From positions 88,321 through 152,320 of IMG/VR virus record IMGVR_UViG_3300032092_000005: a stretch of 64,000 nt of DNA; one strand, written 5' to 3'. This document shows positions 37,783 to 46,027 of this stretch, piece by piece. Made by a program: the position numbers and the translations under genes. Positions within the stretch are counted from its first letter, which is position 1; the number at the start of each line of letters is the position of its first letter. The notes under the pieces were generated by a model that did not search any database, was not told the DNA's origin, and worked only from the letters and a program-made list of their open reading frames with translations. The DNA is from a virus.

Positions 37783-39494
37783 TGATTATATTTAATAAAT
37801 TACGTTGGAAAAACTTCATAAGCACAGGCAATGTGTTCACAGAGATTAAACTAGATGATGAAGCATCTACGCTAGTCGTTGGTGGTAATGGTTCTGGCAA
37901 GTCTACCTTTCTAGATGCAATTTGTTTTGCGTTGTTTGGTAAGCCATTCCGCAACATCAACAAAGCACAGCTTATCAACACCATCAACCAAAAAGATGCA
38001 ATCGTTGAAGTTGAGTTTACTACTAGCGGCAAGTCTTATAAGATCGTCCGCGGCATCAAGCCAAATATATTTGAAATCTATTGTGACGGCAAGCTAATCA
38101 CACAAAGCGCAGCAGTAAAAGACTATCAAGAACACTTAGAGAAATTCATCCTCAAATTGAACTACAAGTCGTTTACTCAGATTGTGATTTTGGGTAGTGC
38201 ATCATTTACTCCATTCATGCAGTTAGCAGCAGCCGAACGCAGATCAATCATTGAAGACTTGTTGGACATTCAGATTTTCTCACGTATGAATTCCGTATTG
38301 AAAGATAAAGTTGCAACACTAAAAGATGACTTGAATACTGGTAAGTATAGCATGGACTTGATTAAAGAAAAGATCACTATGCAGACAAAGTACATCAACA
38401 ACATCAAGCAAGACAAGCAGAATCAAATTGATGTTTATAATGAAAACATTAGCGTAGAAGTTGAGAACATAAAAACATATGCAGTAGCCGCTACCGCAGT
38501 AGCATTGGAGATTAGCGCACTTGAAGAATCTATTGAAGATAAAGAAGCTAATGCCAAGATGATTACAAAGTACAGTGGATTAAAAGACAATCTAAACAAA
38601 ACGGCACTGAAGGTAGATAAAGATATCAAATTCTATACCGAAAACAATGACTGTCCTACATGCAAACAGACATTGACAGAAACGTTCAAGTCTGATATGA
38701 TAGATGAACGCAAAGTAAAACTTGCGCAAGTCGTTGAAGGAATGAAAACGTTGTCTGTAAAGAATTCAGAAGTCAATGCGAGACAAGAAGAAATTATTCA
38801 AGTACTGAAAAACATTGCTGCGCAACAAAAATCATTTAACTCAATTCAAAGTCAGATCATTGCTGGTCAAAGATACATCGAAAAGACAAGAAAAGAAATT
38901 GCAGCATTGTCAGCAGAAACTGGCAATATTGAAGTAGAGCAATCAAAATTGACTGGATTAGAAAAGTCTTGCCAAGATCATGAAGATGTTATTCGTGACC
39001 TGACAGACAAGCGTTCTTATTTTGATGTTGCAGCTACTCTATTGAAAGACACTGGCATCAAGACTAAGATCATTAGACAATACATTCCAGTTATCAATAA
39101 GCTAGTCAACAAGTACCTTGCGACAATGGACTTTTTTGTGAACTTCAATTTGGACGAATCATTCAAAGAAACAATCAAGTCGCGCCACCGTGACGAATTT
39201 TCTTACGCATCATTCTCTGAAGGTGAAAAGCAACGGATCGACATGGCGCTTATGCTTACATGGCGCGCAGTTGCAAAGATGAAGAATTCAGCAAACACAA
39301 ACATCCTGATTCTGGATGAAGTGTTTGATTCTTCACTAGACACTAATGGTACAGAAGACTTGATGAAAATCTTAGGTATGTTGGACGATACTAACCTGTT
39401 CGTGATATCACACAAGGGCGATATCTTACAAGACAAGTTTAGGAACGTGATTAAGTTTGAGAAGGTGAATAATTTTTCAAGGATGATAAAATGA
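37782..39494 (+). CDS. gp46: recombination nuclease subunit gp46 (Rad50/SbcC type)
   Basis: 570 residues. Walker A GGNGSGKST at 34-42, Q-loop region with FTQIVILGSASF, coiled-coil arms, zinc hook CPTC at 291-294, ABC signature SFSEGEKQRID near 480, and Walker B LILDEVFD near 520. It is the SMC-like ATPase partner of gp47. The arms are short, as in T4 gp46 (560). It overlaps the peptide deformylase gene by 4 bp. Confidence 0.95.
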   Translation: MIIFNKLRWKNFISTGNVFTEIKLDDEASTLVVGGNGSGKSTFLDAICFALFGKPFRNINKAQLINTINQKDAIVEVEFTTSGKSYKIVRGIKPNIFEIYCDGKLITQSAAVKDYQEHLEKFILKLNYKSFTQIVILGSASFTPFMQLAAAERRSIIEDLLDIQIFSRMNSVLKDKVATLKDDLNTGKYSMDLIKEKITMQTKYINNIKQDKQNQIDVYNENISVEVENIKTYAVAATAVALEISALEESIEDKEANAKMITKYSGLKDNLNKTALKVDKDIKFYTENNDCPTCKQTLTETFKSDMIDERKVKLAQVVEGMKTLSVKNSEVNARQEEIIQVLKNIAAQQKSFNSIQSQIIAGQRYIEKTRKEIAALSAETGNIEVEQSKLTGLEKSCQDHEDVIRDLTDKRSYFDVAATLLKDTGIKTKIIRQYIPVINKLVNKYLATMDFFVNFNLDESFKETIKSRHRDEFSYASFSEGEKQRIDMALMLTWRAVAKMKNSANTNILILDEVFDSSLDTNGTEDLMKILGMLDDTNLFVISHKGDILQDKFRNVIKFEKVNNFSRMIK

Positions 39495-40012
39495 TTGATA
39501 TCAATGATGTAGGACTAAAGTTAGTTGAAGAGACTAGCAGCATATTAACACAGGTCAGTGGTGATTTTGATTTCCAGAATCCACTGATGGATCCTAAAGA
39601 ACTTGCACAGAAGTTGCATTTTCATATGGTCAAGAATGATGGTCTTGGTATTTCAGCATGTCAGATTGGCATACCGCTAAGAGCATTTGCTATGCGTATT
39701 GAACAGAATACTCCATTCGTTCTATTCAATCCTAGAATCGTAAACGTATCCGAAAAAGAAATCTCTATGAAAGAAGGATGCTTAAGCTTTCCTCTATTGT
39801 TCCTGAACGTAAAGCGTCCAGACGCAGTTAGACTTAGATATCAGACAGAGACTGGTGAAACTGTTACTAATCAATTCATTGGCATGAGTGCGCGAATTGC
39901 GTTGCATGAAATGGACCACATGGACGGCAAAGTGTTCACTTCTAGAGCTTCACCGTTCGAGGCTCAAAGAGCATTGCGTAAGCGTATGATTCTAAAAAGA
40001 AAAGTGAAATAA
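39491..40012 (+). CDS. def: peptide deformylase
   Basis: 173 residues with all three deformylase motifs: GLGISACQ at 51-58 (motif I GxGxAAxQ with Ile-Ser replacing Ala-Ala-type residues), EGCLS at 95-99 with the metal ligand Cys97, and HEMDH at 139-143. It removes the formyl group from N-terminal Met of nascent proteins. Phage-encoded deformylases are known in marine myoviruses, where they may favour maturation of fast-turnover proteins. It is embedded in the replication and recombination operon (ATGA overlap with gp46), so it is phage-regulated rather than a stray host fragment. Confidence 0.93.
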   Translation: MIDINDVGLKLVEETSSILTQVSGDFDFQNPLMDPKELAQKLHFHMVKNDGLGISACQIGIPLRAFAMRIEQNTPFVLFNPRIVNVSEKEISMKEGCLSFPLLFLNVKRPDAVRLRYQTETGETVTNQFIGMSARIALHEMDHMDGKVFTSRASPFEAQRALRKRMILKRKVK

Positions 40013-40015
40013 AAT

Positions 40016-40276
40016 ATGAGCACCGAGGAAGACAAATTCAAACACAGCAAGCGTCTCCTAAAAGACGAAAACGCAGTGAAGAAACAAGTTAGAATTGCAA
40101 AAGAGTTTGGTGTGCCAGTTAAAGAACCTCATAAGTTTGCTAAACACCACGCAATGAATTGTGGTAATCCAAAATGTGTTATGTGCATGAACCCACGCAA
40201 GTCGTTTGGTGAACTCACAATGCAAGAAAAGAAATTTAATCAACGTGAACGTATCGTGGAGACTTCAAATGATTAA
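40016..40276 (+). CDS. small protein with a possible zinc site
   Basis: 86 basic residues. The C-terminal half contains HKFAKHHAMNCGNPKCVMC followed by MNPRKSFGELT, with H..HH..C..CxxC spacing suggesting a small zinc-binding knuckle. I recall this HHAMNCGNPKC motif in other phage proteins without known role. It lies 3 bp after deformylase and overlaps the deaminase by 8 bp. Nucleic-acid or protein contact via the zinc knuckle is a guess. Confidence 0.7.
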   Translation: MSTEEDKFKHSKRLLKDENAVKKQVRIAKEFGVPVKEPHKFAKHHAMNCGNPKCVMCMNPRKSFGELTMQEKKFNQRERIVETSND

Positions 40277-40706
40277 AGAGAAATATCTTGGCGCATACAT
40301 GAAGACTGCAAAAATATTTGCAGCATTAAGTAGCGCCACGCGCAGGCATGTTGGCGCTATCATTGTCAAAGATGATAGAATTATTTCTATTGGATACAAT
40401 GGCATGCCAAGTGGATGGGATAATAATTGTGAATACTTGGAATACCAAAGGTTTGATGAACCAATTCTAGTTACCAGACCTGAAGTCCTCCATGCCGAAT
40501 CAAATGCAATTGCTAAGTTAGCTAAGTCTACCGAAAGTGGTGACGGAGCTTCTATGTTTATCACTTGCAGTCCATGCATAGAATGTGCTAAAATGATCTA
40601 TCAAAGCGGGATCAAAGAGGTATTCTATGAAGAGGACTATAAGAGCACCCAAGGTTTAGATTTCCTAAATAAATGTGGAATCAAAGTCGTAAAACTAAAG
40701 GAATGA
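40269..40706 (+). CDS. cd: dCMP deaminase
   Basis: 145 residues from the ATG at 40269; an upstream in-frame start at 40206 would overlap the previous gene far more. Zinc cytidine-deaminase fold: HAESNAI with His75 as ligand and Glu77 as proton shuttle, and CSPCIEC with Cys103 and Cys106 as ligands. RRHVGAIIVKDDRIISIGYNG is the dCMP-deaminase style N-terminus. It makes dUMP for thymidylate synthesis. T4 dCMP deaminase is longer (193), so this is the compact form. Confidence 0.92.
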   Translation: MIKEKYLGAYMKTAKIFAALSSATRRHVGAIIVKDDRIISIGYNGMPSGWDNNCEYLEYQRFDEPILVTRPEVLHAESNAIAKLAKSTESGDGASMFITCSPCIECAKMIYQSGIKEVFYEEDYKSTQGLDFLNKCGIKVVKLKE

Positions 40707-40707
40707 T

Positions 40708-41058
40708 ATGACAGTAAAAGAAACAACAGCATACGAAAGTTGCATCGGAGAAAAAGTTGAGTTGCCTAAACCAAATTCACTAGTTGAATTTATGGAATTG
40801 AATGAAGAAGAAAAGCTTCAGCTAGAACAAGACACAGACAAAGAATGGCAGAAACATTGGATAGGTATGCCTGAGTATTCGCAGCAAGACAATCCTCCAT
40901 ACAAAAAACTTATCGTAAGCTTTAGAACCAAAGAAGACTATGAAGAATTTTCTAAGTTGATTGGCCAAGGTCTTAGCGAAAAGACTAAGAGTATTTGGCA
41001 TCCAAAACTAGACAGAGATGCTAATGCGCTCCGTCGTTGGATTCAGGAAGAAGCATGA
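40708..41058 (+). CDS. conserved hypothetical protein preceding the TAGT-like gene
   Basis: 116 acidic residues. The first ~60 are helical and charged (NEEEKLQLEQDTDKEWQKHW). The last ~50 read YKKLIVSFRTKEDYEEFSKL, then IWHPKLDRDANALRRWI, a compact alpha-beta pattern that I have seen attached to phage proteins of unknown role. It overlaps the glycosyltransferase start by ATGA, so the two proteins may act together. No catalytic motif is evident. Confidence 0.65.
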   Translation: MTVKETTAYESCIGEKVELPKPNSLVEFMELNEEEKLQLEQDTDKEWQKHWIGMPEYSQQDNPPYKKLIVSFRTKEDYEEFSKLIGQGLSEKTKSIWHPKLDRDANALRRWIQEEA

Positions 41059-41957
41059 TGAACCCGAACTATCCTGTATACATCATATCAAAGGGTAGAG
41101 CCGATTCTATGTTTACTTCTCGCTCACTTGCGAGAATGAAAGTCCCTCATTATATTGCAATCGAACCTCAAGATGAAGAGCCGTATGAAAAAGCTCTAGA
41201 TACTTTCGGTATTAGAAAGTATGTAACATTACTTGTCGCACCATTCAGCAATCATGGTGACGGACCAGGTCGTGCTAGAAACTGGTGCTGGGATCACGCT
41301 ATCACAATAGGTGCAGAAAAGCATTGGGTTCTTGATGATAACATCAATGACTTCTATCGCCTTCAACACAATCAACGAATTCGTGTAGAGTCTGGTGCTA
41401 TCTTTAAAGCAGCAGAAGATTTTGTTGATCGATATGAAAACGTTCCTATTGCAGGCTTTCAATACCGATTCTTTATTGCACCCAACTCAAAGTATCCTGC
41501 TTACTCAAAGAACACACGGATTTATTCTTGCTTGTTGATTGACAATAATTGCAAGCACCGCTGGCGTGGTCGATACAATGAAGACACTGATATTTGCCTC
41601 CGTGTACTGAAAGATGGTGACTGCACAATTCAGTTTAATGTATTCTTGCAAGGTAAAGCAGCAACACAAACTGTTAAGGGTGGCAACACCGAAGAGTTCT
41701 ATCATAAAGAAGGCACACAAGACAAAACACAATGGCGCGATGGTACATTGAATCCTGAAGGCACAATTAAGAAGTCTCAGATGCTTGTCGATTTGCATCC
41801 TGATGTGTCTAAGATTGTATGGAGATACGGCAGATGGCATCACTATGTTGACTATCTTCCATTCAAAAAGAATGCACTCAGATACAAGCCAGGTATTGAG
41901 ATTGATCCTAAACCAAATAACTATGGAATGAAGTTGACTACAAACTTTAAGGGATAA
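41055..41957 (+). CDS. TET-associated-type glycosyltransferase (GT-A fold)
   Basis: 300 residues from the ATG at 41055 (ATGA overlap with the upstream stop; upstream in-frame codons from 41037 lie inside that gene). It starts PVYIISKGRADSMFTSRSLA, with a nucleotide-sugar metal motif DDN at 94-96 (HWVLDDNINDFY), GPGRARNWCWDHA at 70-81, and the acceptor-side motif NEDTD at 175-179 followed by TVKGGNTEEF. This matches the TET-associated glycosyltransferase family, proposed to add sugars to 5-hydroxymethylcytosine in phage DNA. No TET dioxygenase or C5-cytosine methylase is visible in this window, so its substrate here is open. Confidence 0.75.
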   Translation: MMNPNYPVYIISKGRADSMFTSRSLARMKVPHYIAIEPQDEEPYEKALDTFGIRKYVTLLVAPFSNHGDGPGRARNWCWDHAITIGAEKHWVLDDNINDFYRLQHNQRIRVESGAIFKAAEDFVDRYENVPIAGFQYRFFIAPNSKYPAYSKNTRIYSCLLIDNNCKHRWRGRYNEDTDICLRVLKDGDCTIQFNVFLQGKAATQTVKGGNTEEFYHKEGTQDKTQWRDGTLNPEGTIKKSQMLVDLHPDVSKIVWRYGRWHHYVDYLPFKKNALRYKPGIEIDPKPNNYGMKLTTNFKG

Positions 41958-41960
41958 AGT

Positions 41961-42815
41961 ATGAGTATAGTCAATGAGATTGGTAAAGAAGGATTAAAAA
42001 GATATCTTGAAAACTGCGCTAAGGTTGCAGATATTGATATTGAAGATGCATTTAAAGTTACAGTGAATTGTATCAAAGCGCATGATGGCGCAAGTATTAA
42101 TGATGACGATATGCGCCAAATGAAAGTCCTTGAGAATAGGTGGTATGCGTCATTGAATAGTGAGACACCAGATTATTCTGTCTATTCTGATCCCTATTAT
42201 TTTTGTGAAGTATGGATGTGCTGGGTAAAATACTCAAGAAGATATCTCAAAGAAATTAATTCTTTCAAGTCAATGTCTGGTAGAAGTATAGTCGATTATA
42301 TAGGTAATATAGATAATGTTATTGATTTAGGATGTGGCTTTGGTTATACTACTGTCGGTATGAAAGAGTTGTTCCCTAACTCTGATATATATGGAACAAA
42401 CGTCAAAGATAACTATCAATATAAAATGGCAACAGAGTTAGGCGAGAAACATAATTTTAAAATTGTCGAAAATATTACTCAAATTGAAAATACAAAGTCT
42501 AGTTTAATCTTTGCATCTGAATACTTTGAACATTTTGATAGACCTATCGAACATTTAATTGAGGTATTAGAGTATAATTCTCCAAAGTTTATGTTAATAG
42601 CTAATACATTTAATGGAAAAGCAATAGGACATTTCAATGAATATAAACACAGTACTAATCGATATAATGGAAAAGAAATTGGAAGATTATTTGGCAAAAC
42701 ATTGAGAGAATACGGATACGAAACTGTTGATACGAATTGCTGGAACAATAGACCCGCATTTTGGGAAAAGAAAAGTAGTTCTAAGTCGCCGCTTGCTAAG
42801 TTTTTAATGGATTAA
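41961..42815 (+). CDS. SAM-dependent methyltransferase (class I)
   Basis: 284 residues. Rossmann motif I is VIDLGCGFGYTTVG at 120-133; post-I acidic region NSDIYGTNV; motif IV-like FASEYFEHFD. The first ~110 residues are helical and unlike known DNA methylases, and no NPPY or PCQ motif is present, so this is not an obvious N6-adenine or C5-cytosine DNA methylase. It resembles small-molecule or sugar O-methyltransferases. It follows the glycosyltransferase by 3 bp, so it may modify the transferred sugar or a DNA base adduct (inference). Confidence 0.7.
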   Translation: MSIVNEIGKEGLKRYLENCAKVADIDIEDAFKVTVNCIKAHDGASINDDDMRQMKVLENRWYASLNSETPDYSVYSDPYYFCEVWMCWVKYSRRYLKEINSFKSMSGRSIVDYIGNIDNVIDLGCGFGYTTVGMKELFPNSDIYGTNVKDNYQYKMATELGEKHNFKIVENITQIENTKSSLIFASEYFEHFDRPIEHLIEVLEYNSPKFMLIANTFNGKAIGHFNEYKHSTNRYNGKEIGRLFGKTLREYGYETVDTNCWNNRPAFWEKKSSSKSPLAKFLMD

Positions 42816-42834
42816 TATTTAAAGGATGATAATT

Positions 42835-42993
42835 ATGAAAACTATGTTGATATACTTAGGATGTATCTTCTATACACTGTACATCTATACAGTACTTTTT
42901 ATGCCTAGAGGTGTTATGGCGATGATTCCAGCTAAGGTACTAGCATTCCCAATGGACAATTGGCTATCCAGAAGGTTTTTCAAGATAAATTGA
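42835..42993 (+). CDS. small single-pass membrane protein (52 residues)
   Basis: ATG at 42835 with AAAGGA 10 bp upstream; 52 codons to TGA at 42991. Residues 4-23 (MLIYLGCIFYTLYIYTVLF) form one hydrophobic segment, followed by PRGVMAMIPAKVLAF and a basic C-terminus. It sits after the methyltransferase and ends 8 bp before the dyad at 43002. Role unknown. Confidence 0.6.
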   Translation: MKTMLIYLGCIFYTLYIYTVLFMPRGVMAMIPAKVLAFPMDNWLSRRFFKIN

Positions 42994-43001
42994 GGGAATT
43001 C

Positions 43002-43017
43002 GTTGCTTTTTTGCAAC
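43002..43017 (+). promoter_or_regulatory. GTTGC dyad 1 (upstream of the 43097 gene promoter)
   Basis: GTTGCTTTTTTGCAAC, a perfect dyad (GTTGC-N6-GCAAC). It starts 32 bp before the GTTG that contains the start of the -35 box. It is not followed by T residues on either strand, so it is an operator-like site and not a terminator. Confidence 0.65.
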
Positions 43018-43034
43018 AAAACCAAAAATAGTTG

Positions 43035-43062
43035 TTGACGGGACTGGCAAACCTGTTATTAT
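43035..43062 (+). promoter_or_regulatory. sigma70-type promoter of the OB-like protein gene
   Basis: TTGACG (43035-43040), 16-bp spacer, TATTAT (43057-43062). The leader (ATAGAGTCTTAGTGATTGAG) closely resembles that of the MoxR gene promoter at 45966. Confidence 0.75.
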
Positions 43063-43096
43063 AGAGTCTTAGTGATTGAGATTTAAGGATAACAGT

Positions 43097-43669
43097 ATGA
43101 ACCACATAGAACATCCAGACGCATATGCTGCCGCTACCAAGCGCAACATCATCATGAATGCCCGCACGACATTCTTCCGCACAGTTGCCGATGCACCTCA
43201 GATTATTGAGTACTTGGATCGTCAACCCGACCGTAACCAATTTGCGCAAAGCCTGCGTATGGCTCTTGACAACTATGGCAAGTTGACAGAAAAACAATGC
43301 CAAGCGGTTCGTAACTCTATGGAGCGTGAGGTACAGTGGAAGGCTGAGTACTTAGCTAAAGCCACCGCTGCTGCTGCAAGCCAAAAATTCGTTGGCGAAG
43401 TCGGCAAAAAGGTAACCCTTACTGTTACAGTTAAAAAAGAAATTATGGTTGACCGCCCGAAGTTTCATTACTACGATAGCGGTACATCCAACATTCGCCT
43501 TTGCCAGGATCAAGATGGCAATGTCATTGTATTCTCGGGCAATGCAGCCTTCCCACTTGAAGGCGAGACGGCTACCATCACTGCCACAGTAAAGTCTCAC
43601 CGCGTATACAGCCGCAACGGTGTAGACACTCCTCAAACTACGATAATTCGTCCCAAAATTGTTGCTTAA
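43097..43669 (+). CDS. OB-like protein of the MoxR-vWA block
   Basis: 190 residues from the ATG at 43097, which has AAGGA 8 bp upstream (the earlier TTG at 43076 lies in the leader). N-terminal half is helical (APQIIEYLDRQPDRNQFAQS, GKLTEKQCQAVRNSM). C-terminal half is a beta barrel pattern: FVGEVGKKVTLTVTVKKEI, QDQDGNVIVFSG, GETATITATVKSHRVYSRNG, then QTTIIRPKIVA. I know this C-terminal module from many phage and bacterial proteins but not its function; the strand order suggests an OB fold, so nucleic-acid binding is possible. Arg codons are mostly CGN and GC is higher than in flanking genes. It has its own promoter and dyad. Confidence 0.75.
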   Translation: MNHIEHPDAYAAATKRNIIMNARTTFFRTVADAPQIIEYLDRQPDRNQFAQSLRMALDNYGKLTEKQCQAVRNSMEREVQWKAEYLAKATAAAASQKFVGEVGKKVTLTVTVKKEIMVDRPKFHYYDSGTSNIRLCQDQDGNVIVFSGNAAFPLEGETATITATVKSHRVYSRNGVDTPQTTIIRPKIVA

Positions 43670-43676
43670 AAACAAC
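43661..43676 (+). promoter_or_regulatory. GTTGC dyad 2 (upstream of the vWA gene promoter)
   Basis: GTTGCTTAAAAACAAC, extended to a perfect 8-bp inverted repeat AATTGTTG-N8-CAACAATT at 43657-43680. It overlaps the stop of the OB-like gene and starts 22 bp before the GTTG of the -35, one helical turn closer than at the other three sites. Confidence 0.6.
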
Positions 43677-43683
43677 AATTCGG

Positions 43684-43712
43684 TTGCTTTTTTCTGGATG
43701 CTGGTGTATAAT
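43684..43712 (+). promoter_or_regulatory. sigma70-type promoter of the metallopeptidase-vWA gene
   Basis: TTGCTT (43684-43689), 17-bp spacer, TATAAT (43707-43712). The -35 lies inside GTTGCTTTTTT, a half-site of the shared dyad. Confidence 0.75.
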
Positions 43713-43740
43713 AAATACATAAATTCGAAAGACTGCCCTA

Positions 43741-45930
43741 ATGCTTGATACCAATATCTCCCGTTCCAATCTAGCTAAACTGTTAGCTACTGAGGACATT
43801 ACCGTATCTTATAAGAAGGTTGAAACGGCTTCGTTCAACCTTGTTACCCGCGAACTCATTCTCCCAATTTGGAATGACGTTACTCCTGAGATTTATGACC
43901 TGCTAGTTGGTCATGAAGTTGGTCACGCACTGGATACTCCTAGAGCATATCTGGATGCTGCTAATGCTGGTGGACGTAATTTTGCTACATTCCTGAACGT
44001 GATTGAGGATGCACGGATCGAACGTAAAATCAAAGTGCGCTACCCTGGACTGCGCAAGCCTATGGCTATTGCGTACCGTCAATTCATTGACCGCGATTTC
44101 TTCCAGATCAAAGGCAAGGACGTTTCTAAGCTCCTGCTAATTGACAGAATCAACCTACACTTCAAAGTCGGCGCATTTTCTGGCGTTAACTTCTCAGACA
44201 CCGAATTACCTTTTGTTAAGGAAATTGAAGCCGCTGAACGATTTGAACAGGTTAAAGATATCGCTACTCGCCTCTATTCATATTGCGAGGAAGAGTTAAA
44301 GCAAAAGCAGGAAGAGGCTGAGGATCGCCGTGCTAAACAACAGGAAGCTGGTGACGATTCTAATGGCGATTTTGGTTCCGACGATCAAATGGATGATCAA
44401 GATGATGACCAAGAAGAATCTCCTGTAGAAGATGGTGATTATTCCAATGAAGATGGTGACGATGGTGATTTTGATGAGGAAGATGCACCTGCTCCTTCTG
44501 GATGGTCGGCTGGCAAAATGGATGAAACCGATGAAACCATTGAAGACTACAAGGACGAGGTCAAGTCTCTGACTTCCGAAGCTTTGGAAAACAATCTGAA
44601 AGGCCTTGCTGAAACAAAAAACATTCAAGTCGGCAAATTGCCTTCTACAACAGACTTTGACCTGAAAGAAATTATCATTCCGTTCAAGGAACTTTCGTTT
44701 TTTGATCCAACATTTTACACTTCCGAATCGTATATGGCTGGTGCATTGAACGAATTCGAAACCAAAAACAAAAATGCTATTTCGTATTTGGTTAAAGAAT
44801 TTGAAATGAAAAAGAAGGCAGCCGAGTTGCGCCGTGTTACTGTAGCAGATTCTGGTACACTGAACACCAACAAGTTGCATTCTTACAAATTCAATGACGA
44901 TATCTTCCGTAAGATTGGTTCTATTGCTGCTGGTAAGAATCACGGCATTGTTCTGTTTGTTGACTGGTCTGGCTCTATGCAAGACAACATGCAAGGTACC
45001 ATTGAGCAATTGCTTACATTGACTACCTTCTGCCGTAAAGTTAATATTCCGTTTGATGTATATGCATTCACTACCGGCTTTGTTAAGAAATCTCTGATTG
45101 ATCGCCTGAAGAATGATGGTGATGAAAATACGTTGGAACTTAATGCTTTTGGGTTGATGAACATTCTTTCTAGCAACATGAAAAACCAAACTTACAAAAA
45201 GTTTGCTAATGACTTGTTGAATTTTGCCTCTGCTATGGCGAACCTATATTTAAAAGATGGTCGCCGTAATTACGCTAGAAACTACATTACGGATGATCAT
45301 GGTCTTGGCGGCACTCCTTTGAATGCAACTATCATGGTTGCAAGCGAGGTTGTTAATGCTTTCCGTGTTAAAAATAAGTGCGAGATTGTGAATGTAGTTT
45401 TTCTGACTGACGGTGAGGACAACTCTAACATCTGGACTAATGGTGATAGAAATTCTCCATACGGATACGCTACTAGAAAGATGATCGGTGCGGGCGACAA
45501 AGGCAATGTAAGCTATGTTGAGGATAAAGTTTCTCGCAAAACATATCGTGTTGGCTATAGAGGCATTACACCAACTTTGCTTAATGTATTGAAGGACAAT
45601 ACACAATGCAATTTGATTGGCTTCTACATTATCGCTAAGAAAAAAACTCATTTCGATAATGCTGGTGTGCGCCTCGGTGTAAAAAACTTGGTCGATGGAT
45701 ACACATCATTCAAGGCTGACAAATTTTTCAGCATTACTGATTATGGATATGATGAATACTTTTTGATTCCTGGCGGTTCTGACTTGTCGACCGATGATGA
45801 TTCTCTGGAAGATATCGTTGGCAAGGAAGCAGTAACTACCCGTAAACTGCGTGGTGCATTCCTCCAGATGAACCAAAACCGCTTGCTGAACCGGGTTTTA
45901 CTGTCAAAAGTGATCAAAAAGCTTGCTTAA
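43741..45930 (+). CDS. zinc metallopeptidase-like plus vWA domain protein
   Basis: 729 residues. N-terminal gluzincin-like motif HEVGH at 58-62 with a likely third ligand in NVIEDARIE (Glu89). A long acidic linker (about 187-270) follows. A C-terminal von Willebrand A domain starts near 400, with MIDAS DWSGSM at 408-413, GGTPLNAT later, and FLTDGED. This layout resembles the CobT-like partners of MoxR or CobS AAA+ ATPases, and the next gene encodes such an ATPase. Together they probably form a metal-dependent chaperone or remodelling machine, perhaps with proteolysis. CGN arginine codons and GC differ from neighbouring phage genes. Alternative: the HExxH site may be structural. Confidence 0.85.
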   Translation: MLDTNISRSNLAKLLATEDITVSYKKVETASFNLVTRELILPIWNDVTPEIYDLLVGHEVGHALDTPRAYLDAANAGGRNFATFLNVIEDARIERKIKVRYPGLRKPMAIAYRQFIDRDFFQIKGKDVSKLLLIDRINLHFKVGAFSGVNFSDTELPFVKEIEAAERFEQVKDIATRLYSYCEEELKQKQEEAEDRRAKQQEAGDDSNGDFGSDDQMDDQDDDQEESPVEDGDYSNEDGDDGDFDEEDAPAPSGWSAGKMDETDETIEDYKDEVKSLTSEALENNLKGLAETKNIQVGKLPSTTDFDLKEIIIPFKELSFFDPTFYTSESYMAGALNEFETKNKNAISYLVKEFEMKKKAAELRRVTVADSGTLNTNKLHSYKFNDDIFRKIGSIAAGKNHGIVLFVDWSGSMQDNMQGTIEQLLTLTTFCRKVNIPFDVYAFTTGFVKKSLIDRLKNDGDENTLELNAFGLMNILSSNMKNQTYKKFANDLLNFASAMANLYLKDGRRNYARNYITDDHGLGGTPLNATIMVASEVVNAFRVKNKCEIVNVVFLTDGEDNSNIWTNGDRNSPYGYATRKMIGAGDKGNVSYVEDKVSRKTYRVGYRGITPTLLNVLKDNTQCNLIGFYIIAKKKTHFDNAGVRLGVKNLVDGYTSFKADKFFSITDYGYDEYFLIPGGSDLSTDDDSLEDIVGKEAVTTRKLRGAFLQMNQNRLLNRVLLSKVIKKLA

Positions 45931-45932
45931 AT

Positions 45933-45948
45933 GTTGTAAAAAAGCAAC
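45933..45948 (+). promoter_or_regulatory. GTTGC dyad 3 (upstream of the MoxR gene promoter)
   Basis: GTTGTAAAAAAGCAAC, the reverse complement of GTTGCTTTTTTACAAC. It differs from dyad 1 by one base and starts 32 bp before the GTTG of the -35. Confidence 0.65.
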
Positions 45949-45968
45949 GGTTTGCAAAATAACCGTTG
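45945..45968 (+). promoter_or_regulatory. palindrome overlapping the MoxR promoter -35
   Basis: Perfect inverted repeat CAACGGTT (45945-45952), 8-bp spacer, AACCGTTG (45961-45968). Its left arm shares CAAC with dyad 3 and its right arm contains the TTG of the -35 box. It is not followed by a T tract, so an operator is more likely than a terminator. Confidence 0.6.
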
Positions 45969-45994
45969 ACTCTCCGCAAGAACCATGGTATAAT
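45966..45994 (+). promoter_or_regulatory. sigma70-type promoter of the MoxR gene
   Basis: TTGACT (45966-45971), 17-bp spacer, perfect TATAAT (45989-45994), 33 bp before the ATG. Confidence 0.8.
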
Positions 45995-46027
45995 AGAGTT
46001 TAGATTGATTGATTTACAAGGTTTATT

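Noticed and set aside
43002-43017. Dyad 1 as a rho-independent terminator
   Set aside because: The T run is in the loop, the stem is only 5 bp and it is followed by AAAACC, not by T residues.
43707-43718. AATAAATA within TATAATAAATAC as a late promoter for the vWA gene
   Set aside because: It overlaps a good sigma70 -10 with a 17-bp-spaced -35 and is not an exact TATAAATA. Kept only as a sigma70 promoter.
44296-45189. 297-codon minus-strand open frame opposite the vWA gene
   Set aside because: It lies wholly inside a well-supported coding gene with clear motifs. The antisense product has no recognisable domain and no ribosome site.
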